A stretch of 64,000 nucleotides of DNA from Haloplanus ruber (lineage in GTDB: Archaea > Halobacteriota > Halobacteria > Halobacteriales > Haloferacaceae): positions 248,001 to 312,000 of the forward strand of contig NZ_JANHDK010000002.1 in the NCBI RefSeq assembly GCF_024494725.1. The letters run 5' to 3'. Positions 44,451 through 54,319 of the stretch are shown here, piece by piece (position 1 is the stretch's first letter; each line of letters opens with the position of its first letter). Under the pieces are notes generated by a model. It was not told the DNA's origin and made no database searches. It was given only the letters and a program-made list of their open reading frames with translations. The position numbers were made by a program, and so were the translations under genes.

Positions 44451-46028
44451 TTATCGAGAGCGAACTGGTGAGGTCGCGTACCCCTCTCGTTCGAGTTGGT
44501 CCGCGAAGTGCTGCGGGAGGTACTCGTGGGCCCGAGGGTCATCCGGTTCGTAGCGGGTCCACCCACTTTTCGTAGACCTGTCCGAAATATCGTCTTCCGG
44601 ATCAGGAGGCTTGTACTGTGGGTCCGGTTCTCCCAGAATATTCTGCAGGAGTCCGCGGATAATGAGTCGGTCACGGTATGGGATGGTTCCTCCCCGCGGA
44701 GCCCTCTGGTCCTCGTCGACTAACACCACGCGTCCGGGCGTCTCGGCCCATCCATCGTAGTTGATCTCTTCATCGTGTAGTCGCGCGAGTATCACGTGGT
44801 GATAGACTTCCTTGCGGGAACCCATCGTGTCAGTCGTTGAGTTCAGCCGAGCAGCCCACTGCGCTGTGACTCCATGAGAAAACTCACGCTCCATCGGGAC
44901 TGACCCACCACTAGCGAAGTGCACGTCGATACCCGTCGTTCCGTCTGGATTCTCGACGTTCATGTTCTTGAACGCCGCGCGGATGGTCGTCCGTTCGCTG
45001 TCCCGGAACCGCCACGCCTCCTCGGAGTGAGAGACGAGAACGTAGAGATCCATCGCCAGGGGGTCCGCGCCGGGCAGGTCGGCGCCGCCCGGCGTCTCGC
45101 CCCGCACCTCCCAGCCGTCCAACAGCGAGTCGCCGTCCGTGTCGGGGTTGGTGGCGTTCGTGCCGAGTTCGAGTTCGCGCCCGTCGTCGAGCGCGTCCTC
45201 GTCGGTGTCGTTCATCGTCGCGTTGGTCGGTCCCGTGATTTCGGTGTTATCGTCGAGGCCGTCCCCATCCGTATCGACAGTCAGCGGATCCGTTCCCAGC
45301 GTCACTTCGCGCCCGTCACGAATTCCGTCGTCGTCCGTGTCGACGGACAGCGGATCGGTTCCCCGCTGTAGTTCGGCGCTGTCGTTGAGGCCGTCCTCAT
45401 CGGTGTCGGCGAGGGTGGGGTTCAATCCCGCTTCGATTTCCCGCCCGTCGAGGACGCCGTCGCCGTCCGTGTCCGCGACCAGCGGATCGGTCCGACCGTC
45501 GAGTTCGGCCGCGTCGTCGAGTTTGTCATCGTCGGTATCGACCAGTAGGGGGTCGGTACCGAGTTCCCGCTCTCGACCGTCCTCGAGTCCGTCGCCGTCC
45601 GTATCGGCGACCAGCGGATCGGTGCCGAGTTCCACCTCTTTGCCGTCGTTGAGACCGTCACCGTCCGTGTCGGGATTGGTCGGGTCGGTGCCGACGAGCC
45701 GTTCGCGTTCCGCGGAGAGCCCGTCGTCGTCAAGTTGTCCCGTCGATTCGGCCCCGGAACCGGACTGTCCCCCAGCACCCGACATGGACTCGGTCGGCGC
45801 CGACGTCGAACTGCCGGACTGGGAGGTCGATGAGGTACCGCTTGGAGTCGCAGTCGACGTCTCCGTCCCCGGCTGGTCGTCGGAAGCGATGCCGGCACAG
45901 CCAGCGGAAAGCACCAACAGCGAGGCGATCAGCGTCGCAACGAGCCGACGCGTCGAGCGACTTCGGGACTCGGACGTCGCTCGTTCCGAGCGCGAGTCTC
46001 GGCGTTCTCTCCGGGCCTCATCTGGCAT
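44451..46028 (-). CDS. Lipoprotein with thrombospondin type 3-like calcium repeats (525 aa)
   Basis: A basic N-terminus leads to a hydrophobic helix and a lipobox (SLLVLSAGCAG), so the protein is probably lipid-anchored outside the cell. A Ser/Thr linker follows. Residues from about 110 to 310 hold nine or so repeats of the form TDPxxxDTDGDGLxDGxExxxG, the calcium-binding thrombospondin type 3 pattern. The C-terminal domain (about 200 residues) has MDLYVLVSHSEEAWRF and VYHHVILARLHDEEINYDGWAE, in the place where metallopeptidase-like domains sit in related proteins, but no HExxH is visible. Role: calcium-stabilised surface protein of unknown activity. Confidence 0.82.
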   Translation of the reverse strand: MPDEARRERRDSRSERATSESRSRSTRRLVATLIASLLVLSAGCAGIASDDQPGTETSTATPSGTSSTSQSGSSTSAPTESMSGAGGQSGSGAESTGQLDDDGLSAERERLVGTDPTNPDTDGDGLNDGKEVELGTDPLVADTDGDGLEDGRERELGTDPLLVDTDDDKLDDAAELDGRTDPLVADTDGDGVLDGREIEAGLNPTLADTDEDGLNDSAELQRGTDPLSVDTDDDGIRDGREVTLGTDPLTVDTDGDGLDDNTEITGPTNATMNDTDEDALDDGRELELGTNATNPDTDGDSLLDGWEVRGETPGGADLPGADPLAMDLYVLVSHSEEAWRFRDSERTTIRAAFKNMNVENPDGTTGIDVHFASGGSVPMEREFSHGVTAQWAARLNSTTDTMGSRKEVYHHVILARLHDEEINYDGWAETPGRVVLVDEDQRAPRGGTIPYRDRLIIRGLLQNILGEPDPQYKPPDPEDDISDRSTKSGWTRYEPDDPRAHEYLPQHFADQLEREGYATSPVRSR

Positions 46029-46090
46029 CGGTGGTCGTCTATGTCGAAACAGTCAAACAACATAGGTCTTGAGGTGTTCGGGGGACCGAA

Positions 46091-46126
46091 ACGTGAGCGT
46101 TCTCTATTACGTGAGCGTTCTCTATT
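46091..46126. repeat. Two tandem copies of a 17-18 base repeat
   Basis: CGTGAGCGTTCTCTATT occurs twice in succession, and the second copy overlaps the last codons of the epimerase gene. It is short and may be a local duplication that touched the gene's end. Confidence 0.5.
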
Positions 46127-47063
46127 CCTTGTACGCCGCGCACACACGCGCGACGCCGTCCTCGAAGTCGACAGCGGGCTCCCAGCCGGTCGCCTCGTGA
46201 AGCTTCGTGGCGTCTGCCATCGTATCGTGGACGTAGACGTCGAGCGGATTCTCGATGTACTGGGGGTCGATATCGGTCCCGAGTTCGTCGTTGATCATCT
46301 CGACCATCGAGTTGAACGTGTAGCTCTCGCCGGTGCCGACGTTGTAGATACCGTCGAGTTCGTGGTCGGCGGCGAGTTCGGTGGCCCGCACCACGTCGTC
46401 GACGTGGGTGAAATCGCGGGTCTGCGTGCCGTCGCCGAACAGTTCGGGCGACTCGCCCGAGGCGATGGCGTCGGCGAACTGCGCCACCGTGTTCGCGTAC
46501 TCGCCTTTGTGTTCCTCCGCGCCGCCGTAGCCCTGGTAGACCGAGAAAAATCGCAGGCCAGCGAGGGTCATGTCGTAGTGGTTGCCGAAGTACTCACCGT
46601 ACTGCTCGCGCGCGAGCTTCGACGCCTCGTAGCAGGTGCGTGCCTCGATGTCCATATCCTCGGGCGACGGTTCGGTTCGAGACCCGTAGATGGAGGAAGT
46701 GGTGGCGTAGACGACGGTGTCACAGCCGTCGCGGCGGGCCTGTTCGACCGTGTTGACGAACCCCTCGACGTTGACCCGCGTGGCCTCGCGTTTGTGCTCC
46801 TCGACCATCGTATACGAGGAGTAGGCCGCGAGGTGAAAGACGACGTCGACGTCCGTCGGCAGGTCGTCGTCGAGGACGCTCCCGTCGACAAACTCGACCG
46901 GCCCACTGGCGTTGCCTTCGGCGTCGACGCCGTCGAGATTCTCCGGCGTCCCGAGGTGACAGTCGTCGAGCGCGATTACGTCGTTGTCGGCGGCGAGATG
47001 ATTCGCCAGATTCGAGCCGATGAACCCCGCCCCGCCCGTCACGAGGACTCGCTTTCCTCTCAT
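46122..47063 (-). CDS. NAD-dependent sugar-nucleotide epimerase/dehydratase (313 aa)
   Basis: The start is set at the ATG at 47063 (MRGKRVLVTGGAGFIGSNL), giving the Rossmann motif GGAGFIGSN at once; the frame is open 34 codons further. TSSIYGS and YEASKLAREQYGEYF supply the catalytic Ser/Tyr-x3-Lys, and FGDGTQTRDFTHVDDVV and YNVGTGESYTFNSMVEMI the C-terminal substrate domain. It is a complete extended short-chain dehydrogenase, likely a UDP-glucose or UDP-GlcNAc 4-epimerase for surface sugars. Confidence 0.88.
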   Translation of the reverse strand: MRGKRVLVTGGAGFIGSNLANHLAADNDVIALDDCHLGTPENLDGVDAEGNASGPVEFVDGSVLDDDLPTDVDVVFHLAAYSSYTMVEEHKREATRVNVEGFVNTVEQARRDGCDTVVYATTSSIYGSRTEPSPEDMDIEARTCYEASKLAREQYGEYFGNHYDMTLAGLRFFSVYQGYGGAEEHKGEYANTVAQFADAIASGESPELFGDGTQTRDFTHVDDVVRATELAADHELDGIYNVGTGESYTFNSMVEMINDELGTDIDPQYIENPLDVYVHDTMADATKLHEATGWEPAVDFEDGVARVCAAYKE

Positions 47064-47248
47064 AGCCTGGACAAGTTTCGGCAGCGTCAAAGCCGTACCG
47101 GTTCTTGCAATCTGTTCGTTCGGGGAGTACGTCGGGACACGCTCGACTCGGTGTCGCCCGACCACGGCTTCCGGAGACTCACTCGCCTCGGGCCGTGAGG
47201 TTCACGTCTCCGGAACACTTACCGTAGTCAATTCTACACCGATATGGT

Positions 47249-49675
47249 ATGGGGAGAGGGACCCGGAGACGCGTCGTAGCGACGGGAGTGATCGTGTTGC
47301 TCGTCATCTCGGGGATGGCGTCGACAGTCGCGGCCGCACCCACGCTCGATGTCAGGGTGGATGGGGCAAGCGTCGACGACGGGGCGACGGTCACCGTCAC
47401 CGACGACCCGCGGCTCCGCGTCGAGGCAAGCGGCGAGTCGGCCGTCGCGTCGATAGCGGTCGAGGTCGATGGCGAGACCCGCCACTCGTTCCAGCCGGAC
47501 GCCGAGTCGGTCTCGGAACAGGTGACACTCGACATCGACGACGGGGAACACGAGGTACGAGTCGTCGCCGAGGGATCGGGGACGACCGAGTGGACGGCGA
47601 CGATTCGGAAAGACTCGGACGGCCCGCGCGTGAGTTACACGTCGCCGTTCACCACCGAGCGAGGACGGCCGTCCGAGGCGGTGGTGCTCGATCACGCGGA
47701 CACGACGCTCGCCGCCGACCTCGCGGACGAGAGCGGCGTCCAACTGGTCCGGATCGAGCGAGACTACGAGTGGACGTTCGGCGGCCGGTCACGGCGTGAC
47801 CGGCAGACCTACCGCATCTCGGATCCCGGGGACAACTTCTCCCGGCCGATGCTGTTTGGTCTCGGAGAGAACGATCTGACCGTCGAGACCCGCGACGTCC
47901 ACGGACAGCGAACCACGCACGACATCACCATCAGAGTCGAGGACATCTCGCAGCCGTCGATCGACCTCGACCGATTCGAGCGGAACGGGAACACGCTCGA
48001 AATCGCGGGCGTCGTCGAGGACGAGGTGAAGGTACGGTCGCTCGACGTGCGGGTCGACCGGGACCGCAAGTCGGTGGTGACCGAAACGTCGCGGGAGCCG
48101 ACCCGCGAACGGCTCTCGGTGGCCTTCGAGGATCGCGTCCGTCTCACAGGCGACGTACAGGAGGTTACGTTCGTCGCGACGGACGTGGCCGGCAACACCC
48201 GGGAGTGGACGGTCCCGCTCGATTACCGGGGCCACATCGTGCCGACCATCGACATCGACGACGAGGCGACCCGGGTCGACGGCGACGCCGTCGCCGTCGA
48301 GGGGACGGTCACCGACGGCCAGGTCCGGCGGGTCGTCGTCGAGACGCTCGACGCCGACGGGAACACCGTCTCGACGGCCACCGCCTACGACGGCGAGGTG
48401 ACCGAACGGGTCGACGTACGAGCACGCCTCGGCCGCGCCGAGGGGGAAACGACCGTCGTCGTCCGCGCCGTCGACGTCGACGGGCAGGAACACGAGCGGA
48501 CGCTGACCCTAGACGCGGGGGGGACGCCGACGGCGACGAGTGCGCCGTCGACCACCGCCGCCACGTCGACACCCGCGGCGAGCACTCCGGCGACGACGGC
48601 GACGACGGCCGCGGCCGACGTGGACCGTGCCACGGCGACAGCCTCGTCCGGGGCAGGGGTCGACTGGTTGGTCCCGCTTTCGTCGCCGCTCTCCATCGTT
48701 GTGGCCATCTTGGTCCTCGGCCTTGCCCTCGTCATCGGCCTCGTGACGAACGCGAGGAGTGGATCGGGTGGGCACGCGGCGGCCACGGACTCCGACGACG
48801 GGGCGAGAGGTCGAACCGACGAGGATCCGTCGGCCGACCGGCCGGACGACGTCGCGTCGGCTGTCGGCGGGGAGAGCGACCCTGTGTCTCGCCACCCCAG
48901 CGGCGAGGACGAGCGAGAGTCACCGCCGGTTGACGACGGAGTGACCAACACGGATCGCGGCGGACCCGATGTCGACGGTCCGGCGGAGGGGGCAGAGCCG
49001 CCGGAGGTGGACGAGGATATGCCTCCGAACGGTGATGTCGAGACCGGCGCCGATTCCGACGGTCCCGACGTCGACAGCCTGGGGGACGGGACAGAACCGC
49101 CAGAAGTCGACGAGGATGTTGCGCCCGAGGACGGTGTCGAGACAGATACCGCACCCGACGGAACCGACGCCGACGACCCGGCGGAGGGGCCGGGGACGGC
49201 AGAGGGCGACGAGGACGGTACCTCTGAGGACGGTGTCGAGACCGATCCCGATTCCGACGGAACCGACGCCGACAGCCCGGCCGACGAAGCGGGGACGACG
49301 GAGGTCGACGGGGAGATGACTCCCGAGGACGGCGGCGAGACAGGCACCGATCCCGACGGGACCGACGCCGACACACGGATCGACGACGATTCAGCCCCGG
49401 CGTTCGACGTGACCGACCACCTGGGGGTGGCGTCGATAGACGAGGTCGGGACGGCGGAGGTGTCGACGCTCACCGCGGAACTCGGCCGCGACGACCCGGA
49501 CGCCGTGGTGGACGCAGTCCGCGGATTGGCGGCCATCGCCGGCGAGCGGCCGGAGTTGATCGCGGGGACCGAAGTGGAGTTCCGCCTCCGTGACCTCCGT
49601 CTCGAACCGGACCGGGCGGTGAGCGACGCCGCAGACGCGGCGATCCGTCGGCTGTCCGAGGCCAGAGAGGAGTGA
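47249..49675 (+). CDS. Large Ig-like membrane protein with acidic repeat tail (808 aa)
   Basis: A signal peptide (VVATGVIVLLVISGMASTVAAAP) leads to about 430 residues of beta-sandwich modules (VEVDGETRHSF, DGEHEVRVVAEGS, VTFVATDVAGNTREWTVP), a Thr/Ala-rich linker and one helix (VPLSSPLSIVVAILVLGLALVIGLV). Unlike most surface proteins, the long part after the helix is cytoplasmic and very acidic. It has four or five repeats of about 30 residues (DGTDAD..AEG...EVDEDM.PEDGVET) and a last 80-residue helical domain (LTAELGRDDPDAVVDAVRGLAAIAGERPELIAG). The haloarchaeal HEAT-like ending suggests protein binding inside the cell. Function unknown. Confidence 0.75.
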   Translation: MGRGTRRRVVATGVIVLLVISGMASTVAAAPTLDVRVDGASVDDGATVTVTDDPRLRVEASGESAVASIAVEVDGETRHSFQPDAESVSEQVTLDIDDGEHEVRVVAEGSGTTEWTATIRKDSDGPRVSYTSPFTTERGRPSEAVVLDHADTTLAADLADESGVQLVRIERDYEWTFGGRSRRDRQTYRISDPGDNFSRPMLFGLGENDLTVETRDVHGQRTTHDITIRVEDISQPSIDLDRFERNGNTLEIAGVVEDEVKVRSLDVRVDRDRKSVVTETSREPTRERLSVAFEDRVRLTGDVQEVTFVATDVAGNTREWTVPLDYRGHIVPTIDIDDEATRVDGDAVAVEGTVTDGQVRRVVVETLDADGNTVSTATAYDGEVTERVDVRARLGRAEGETTVVVRAVDVDGQEHERTLTLDAGGTPTATSAPSTTAATSTPAASTPATTATTAAADVDRATATASSGAGVDWLVPLSSPLSIVVAILVLGLALVIGLVTNARSGSGGHAAATDSDDGARGRTDEDPSADRPDDVASAVGGESDPVSRHPSGEDERESPPVDDGVTNTDRGGPDVDGPAEGAEPPEVDEDMPPNGDVETGADSDGPDVDSLGDGTEPPEVDEDVAPEDGVETDTAPDGTDADDPAEGPGTAEGDEDGTSEDGVETDPDSDGTDADSPADEAGTTEVDGEMTPEDGGETGTDPDGTDADTRIDDDSAPAFDVTDHLGVASIDEVGTAEVSTLTAELGRDDPDAVVDAVRGLAAIAGERPELIAGTEVEFRLRDLRLEPDRAVSDAADAAIRRLSEAREE

Positions 49676-49752
49676 GAAGCGACCGTCGCGAAGGCGACGA
49701 TCACGCCACCAAGGCGTGACCGCTCGGTGATCCCGACGGAACCGGCCGGGCG

Positions 49753-51306
49753 CTACTCTAGATAGCCCAGGTCGCGCAGGCGCTCTTGGGCGTCGTCGTC
49801 CATGTCGGCGACGGCGTCGTCGGTCACGTCGGCGTCGGCGGTGCCGGTCCACGCGCCGCCGACCGCCGACTCGAAGTCCGCGAGGGTGTTTTCGGCGGCA
49901 CGGATCGCGGAATCGTCGTCGACAGCGGCGGCGTGGTCCGTGGTTTCCTCGGGATCGGAGTCGAGGCGGTAGGCCTCGTCGGGGATACGGTCGATCCGGA
50001 CGTACTTCGCGTCGGGCCGGCGCGCGGCGCGCATCCGGGCGTAGAACCGGGAGTCCTCGGAGATTTCGATCCCGGCGGCCGCGGCCTTCTCCTCCAGTTG
50101 CTTGAGTTCGACCACCGGCCGGGAGTACTCGACGAAGCCGAACGCCCCCTCGGGCGCGGCCGCCTGTCCGGGGTCGGGGTCGGCGACGGTGTCGAAGGCG
50201 CGGTAGTCGTCGGCGAGCAGCGAGCGGGTCTGGTCGCGGGCGACGGCCGTCTCGCCGGGGGCGGCAGGCTCACCGCCCGCGACATCGAGGGCGTCGAGCA
50301 CGGTGTGATACAGGTCGACGAGTTCGACGGTGTCCGTCCGTCGGTCGGGGGACAGGTCGGGGTGTTTCACCATGAGCGGGACGTTCACCAGCGGGTCGTA
50401 GAGGCAGAACTCGTGGCCGTAGAGGTCGTGTTCACCGTGGAGTTCGCCGTGGTCGGCCGCAACGATCACCGTGGTATCTTCCCACTCGCCGCGCTCCTTG
50501 AGCCAGTCGAACAGACGGGTGAGTTGAGCGTCGATGTGGGCAATCTCGGCGTCGTATAGGTCGCGGATGTCCGCCCACTCGTCGTCGTCGATGGCGCGAG
50601 CGCCCGCGTTGAACTCCTTGGAGTTCTGGCAGACGGCGGTCGAGTCGACGCCGGGCGCGAACTCGTCGGCGAACTCGTCGGGCGGGTGGTAGGGGAGGTG
50701 AGCGTCCATCAGGTTGACGAACGCGAACCAGTCCTCGGAGTCCGCGACGAACTCCATCGTCCGGTCGATCACGGCGGGGGTCTTGGAGTCGGCGCCCTCG
50801 CCGCCCGCCAGATACTCGTGAGCGACGTTGCCGAGGGAGACGAGTTTGTCCGCGAGGGTCCGGAGACGGTCACTGTCGTTCATCGTCTTCCAGGCGCGGG
50901 CGAGGGGGCCGGAGAGCAAGTCGCCGGGCATCACCTCGAAGAAGTTATCCTGGGCGTCGAAGCCGTCGGTGAGGTGGGTGTAGGGGGTGATCCAGGCGTT
51001 CGAGGAGTAACAGGCGGTGTCGTAGCCGGCGGCCGAGAGCGTCTGGGCGAGCGTGGTCGCGCCCTCCAGATAGGGGTTCTCCTGATCGGCGCCGTGCTGA
51101 CTGGGGTAGAGGCCGGTAAAGAGGGAGGCGTGGACGGGAAGCGTCCAAGGCGCGGGCGCGACGGCTTCCTCGAAGACGGCCGCCTCGGTCGCGAACTCCG
51201 CGAGGCCGGGCGTGGTCGGCCGGTCGTAGCCGTACGGCGTCAGGTGGTCGGCCCGAACGGTGTCCATGACGACGAAGAGGACGTTCCCGGGGGCGTCACG
51301 CGACAT
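49753..51306 (-). CDS. Sulfatase-superfamily protein (517 aa)
   Basis: A full-length member: VLFVVMDTVRADHLTPYGYDRPTTPG near the start, the nucleophile region APAPWTLPVHASLFTGLYPSQHG (Thr in place of Cys, as in many archaeal members), MDAHLPYHPPDEFAD, AADHGELHGEHDLYGHEF and LVNVPLMVKHPDL. It ends in DAQERLRDLGYLE, the tail shared by the other sulfatase-like proteins here. The absence of the Cys/Ser-x-Pro-x-Arg motif argues for a phosphotransferase or phosphodiesterase-like role. It sits apart from the glycan region. Confidence 0.85.
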   Translation of the reverse strand: MSRDAPGNVLFVVMDTVRADHLTPYGYDRPTTPGLAEFATEAAVFEEAVAPAPWTLPVHASLFTGLYPSQHGADQENPYLEGATTLAQTLSAAGYDTACYSSNAWITPYTHLTDGFDAQDNFFEVMPGDLLSGPLARAWKTMNDSDRLRTLADKLVSLGNVAHEYLAGGEGADSKTPAVIDRTMEFVADSEDWFAFVNLMDAHLPYHPPDEFADEFAPGVDSTAVCQNSKEFNAGARAIDDDEWADIRDLYDAEIAHIDAQLTRLFDWLKERGEWEDTTVIVAADHGELHGEHDLYGHEFCLYDPLVNVPLMVKHPDLSPDRRTDTVELVDLYHTVLDALDVAGGEPAAPGETAVARDQTRSLLADDYRAFDTVADPDPGQAAAPEGAFGFVEYSRPVVELKQLEEKAAAAGIEISEDSRFYARMRAARRPDAKYVRIDRIPDEAYRLDSDPEETTDHAAAVDDDSAIRAAENTLADFESAVGGAWTGTADADVTDDAVADMDDDAQERLRDLGYLE

Positions 51307-51372
51307 GTCTCTCCGTGGGTGGGTCGAGCGAATAAAGCCCGCGGTCCCGGATCGTGGCCCGTAAAGCGCCGG

Positions 51373-51537
51373 CTACCGCCAGTCGTCGAGTCCGGGGGCG
51401 TCGGCGAGTTGGACGGACATCCAGGCGTCGTCCCGGGAGACGTCGGCGATGACGAACTCCGGAAGCCCGGTCCCCTCGTCGACCGCGGCCATGACATCCG
51501 AACCCTGCCCGCCTGCTGCCGTCACGTCGGGCGTCAT
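51373..51537 (-). CDS. Small conserved-looking protein (54 aa)
   Basis: From an ATG at 51537 to a TAG at 51373, it encodes MTPDVTAAGGQGSDVMAAVD followed by LPEFVIADVSRDDAWMSVQ and a short acidic end with LDDWR. It has good third-position G/C bias. The block FVIADVSRDDAW looks like a haloarchaeal small conserved protein, but I do not know a function. It shares an intergenic space with the CBS gene and may be divergently regulated with it. Confidence 0.55.
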   Translation of the reverse strand: MTPDVTAAGGQGSDVMAAVDEGTGLPEFVIADVSRDDAWMSVQLADAPGLDDWR

Positions 51538-51662
51538 GTGTGACACATGGTCACACCCTCATATAAACACGTCGATACGACGGCAGGGGGCGGGATCGAG
51601 ACGGGAGCGGCGGCGGGACGGTGTTCGCAGAGTATTAGAGGGTGGGCGGCGGAACGGGGAGC

Positions 51663-52508
51663 ATGCACGTAGCCGACGCGATGACGCCCCGCGCGGACGT
51701 CGTCACGGTCGAACTCCCGGGAACCCGGGACGACGCCCTCGAGTATCTGCAGGAGCGGGGCTTCTCGTCGATCCCCGTCGTCAAGCCGACGGACGACGGC
51801 GAGGTGTACCGCGGGCTGGTCTCGCGGGACGACCTCATCGAAAATCCCGACGAGGACCAGCTCGCGCTGTTGATGCGCGAGGTGCCGACGACGACGGCCG
51901 ACGCCGACCTCGTCGAGGTGGCCCACATGATGGCCGCCGAGGGCGCTCGTCGAGTCCCCGTCGTCGACGGGACACTGGAGGGCATCCTCACCGTGACGGA
52001 CGTGGTCCGGGCCATCGCCCGAGGCGACGTGGACGGCGAGACCGAGGTGGGTGCCCTGGCGTCCCGCGACGTGAACGCCGTCTACCACGAGACGCCGCTG
52101 CCGGTCGCCGAGCGAGAGATCAACTACGCGAACGTCCCCTACGCGGTCGTCCTCGACGACGACGGCAAGATGTCGGGGATGCTGACCGAAGTGGACATCA
52201 TCGAGGTGGCCCGTGTCGTCGAGGGCGAGGACGACACCGGCGAGAGCATCGCCAACCAGGACGACGAGTGGATGTGGGAGGGGATCAAGGCCGTGGGGAA
52301 CCGCTACTATCCCACGCGGAACGTCGAAATCCCGCGCGAACCCGTCAGCACCTTCATGACCGACGAACTGGTGACGGTGTCGGGCCACCGGACGGCCAAG
52401 GAGGTGGCTCGCGTCCTGCTCTCGAACGACGTCGAACAGGTGCCGCTGGTCGACGGCGGCACGCTCGCCGGCATCGTCCGGGACGTCGACCTGCTGGAGG
52501 GTGTATGA
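51663..52508 (+). CDS. CBS-domain protein with four repeats (281 aa)
   Basis: The start is set at an ATG at 51663 (MHVADAMTPRADVV). Two CBS pairs are visible: VADAMTPRADVVTVE...GFSSIPVV with LVSRDDLIE, and VEVAHMMAAEGARRVPVVD...GILTVTDVVRAI; then the second half with YAVVLDDDGKMSGMLTEVDIIEVA and MTDELVTVSGHRTAKEVARVLLSNDVEQVPLVDGG. Such proteins bind adenine nucleotides (AMP, ATP or SAM) and regulate partner proteins. Its last codons overlap the start of glyS, so it is in one unit with it. Confidence 0.88.
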   Translation: MHVADAMTPRADVVTVELPGTRDDALEYLQERGFSSIPVVKPTDDGEVYRGLVSRDDLIENPDEDQLALLMREVPTTTADADLVEVAHMMAAEGARRVPVVDGTLEGILTVTDVVRAIARGDVDGETEVGALASRDVNAVYHETPLPVAEREINYANVPYAVVLDDDGKMSGMLTEVDIIEVARVVEGEDDTGESIANQDDEWMWEGIKAVGNRYYPTRNVEIPREPVSTFMTDELVTVSGHRTAKEVARVLLSNDVEQVPLVDGGTLAGIVRDVDLLEGV

Positions 52509-54316
52509 GCGACGCGCGCGCCATCACCGAACTCGCGAAGCGCCGCGGCTTCTTCTTCGGCTCGAACGAGGCGTACGGCGGCGTCGCCGGGTTCTACACG
52601 TTCGGACCCGAGGGGGCCGCCCTCAAGCGCAACGTCGAGGCGGCGTGGCGGGACCGCTTTACCGTCCGCGAGGGCAACGACGAAATCGAGGCGCCGACGA
52701 TCATGCCCGAACCCGTCTTCGAGGCCTCGGGTCACCTCGACGGCTTCGACGACATGCTCGTCGAGTGTGGCGAGTGCGGTGAGAGCCACCGCGCCGACCA
52801 CTTAGTCGAGGACGCGAGCGACGTCGAGGAGGCCGAGAGCCTGCCGATCCCCGAGGTCGAGGAACTCGTCGCCGAGTACGAAATCGCCTGTCCCTCCTGT
52901 GGGGCGGCGCTCGCCGGCCGGTCCATCGAGGAGTTCAACCTCATGTTCGCGACGACCATCGGGCCGGGGTCGGGTCAGCAGGGATATCTCCGCCCCGAGA
53001 CCGCCCAGGGCATCTTCGTCGAGTTCCCCCGGCTGAAGGAATACGCGCGAAACAAGCTCCCGTTCGGGGTGACCCAGATCGGCCGGGCATACCGCAACGA
53101 GATCAGCCCCCGCAAAGGGATCGTTCGCACGCGCGAGTTCACACAGGCGGAGCTGGAGCAGTTCGTCGACCCCGACGACGACGACCCGCCACTCGACCGC
53201 GTCGCGGACGTGTCGCTGCGCCTCTACCCCGCCGACCAACAGGAGGATCCCGACGGCGAGTACGTTGAGGCGACGGTCGCGGAGGCCGTCGAGGAGGGAA
53301 TCGTCGCGAGCGAGTGGGTCGCCTACTATCTGGGAGTCGCCCGCGAGTGGTACGACCGGATCGGCGTCGACGGCGACCGCTTTCGCTTCCGCCAGCACCT
53401 GCCCGGTGAGCGCGCCCACTACGCCGCGGACTGCTGGGACGCCGAGAGCGAGGTGAGCGGGGTCGCGAGTGCGGACCCCACGGCGGGCGACTGGATCGAG
53501 ATTGCGGGCTTTGCCTACCGCGGCGACTACGACCTCTCGAAACACGCCGCCCACGGCGACGACGACTTCACCGTCTTCGAGCAGTACGACGAACCCAGAA
53601 CCGTCGAGCGGGCGGTCGCCGATCCCGACATGAGCGTCCTCGGCCCCGAGTTCGGCGGGCGGGCCGGTGACGTGGCGGACGCGCTCCGCGCCCTCGCCGA
53701 GCGCGATCCGTCGGCGTTCGAGGGCGAGACTGTGACCGTCGAAGTCGACGGCGAGGCCGTCACCGTCGACACCGACGTGGCGAACTTCCGGATCGAGGAG
53801 CGGACGGAGGCGGGCGAACACGTCACACCCCACGTGGTCGAACCCTCCTTCGGCGTCGACCGGACGGTCTACACCCTGATCGCTCACGGCTACGGCCACG
53901 ACCTGATCGACGGCGAGGAGCGAACCTACCTCTCGCTGTCGCCGGAGGTGGCGCCGACGGACGTGGCCGTCTTCCCGCTCGTGAGCGACGCGGCACTGGA
54001 GGAGGTAGCCGACGACATCGTGGCCGACCTGCGGGCGGCGGGACTCTCGGTCGCCCACGACGACTCCGGCAACATCGGGCGGCGCTACCGCCGGCAGGAC
54101 GAGGTGGGCACGCCGCTGTCGGTGACCGTCGACCACGAGAGCGTCGAGGAGACGCCGACGACGGTGACGGTTCGCGACCGGGACACCACCGCCCAGGTGC
54201 GGGTCCCAGTCGACGAACTCGCGGCGGAACTGGAGGGTGTGCTGGAGAGCGGTGGGAGCTTCGAGACGCTACTCGCGGGCTACGACCGCGTCGAGACGGA
54301 CGTCACGCGCTCCTGA
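52505..54316 (+). CDS. glyS: Glycyl-tRNA synthetase (603 aa)
   Basis: The ATG at 52505 overlaps the end of the CBS gene (GTATGA). Class II synthetase motifs are clear: RGFFFGSNEAYGGVAGFYTFGPEGAALKRN near the start, the zinc-like CGECGESH and CPSCGAAL, LRPETAQGIFVEFPRL, motif 2 GRAYRNEISPRKGIVRTREFTQAELEQF, and FGVDRTVYTLIAHGY (motif 3 region), followed by the anticodon-binding domain. It charges tRNA-Gly. The alpha2 type with the archaeal/eukaryal layout is expected for Halobacteria. Confidence 0.96.
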   Translation: MSDARAITELAKRRGFFFGSNEAYGGVAGFYTFGPEGAALKRNVEAAWRDRFTVREGNDEIEAPTIMPEPVFEASGHLDGFDDMLVECGECGESHRADHLVEDASDVEEAESLPIPEVEELVAEYEIACPSCGAALAGRSIEEFNLMFATTIGPGSGQQGYLRPETAQGIFVEFPRLKEYARNKLPFGVTQIGRAYRNEISPRKGIVRTREFTQAELEQFVDPDDDDPPLDRVADVSLRLYPADQQEDPDGEYVEATVAEAVEEGIVASEWVAYYLGVAREWYDRIGVDGDRFRFRQHLPGERAHYAADCWDAESEVSGVASADPTAGDWIEIAGFAYRGDYDLSKHAAHGDDDFTVFEQYDEPRTVERAVADPDMSVLGPEFGGRAGDVADALRALAERDPSAFEGETVTVEVDGEAVTVDTDVANFRIEERTEAGEHVTPHVVEPSFGVDRTVYTLIAHGYGHDLIDGEERTYLSLSPEVAPTDVAVFPLVSDAALEEVADDIVADLRAAGLSVAHDDSGNIGRRYRRQDEVGTPLSVTVDHESVEETPTTVTVRDRDTTAQVRVPVDELAAELEGVLESGGSFETLLAGYDRVETDVTRS

Positions 54317-54319
54317 AGG

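Noticed and set aside
52802-54136. 444-aa minus-strand ORF
   Set aside because: It is the complement of the glyS gene, whose frame carries all class II synthetase motifs.
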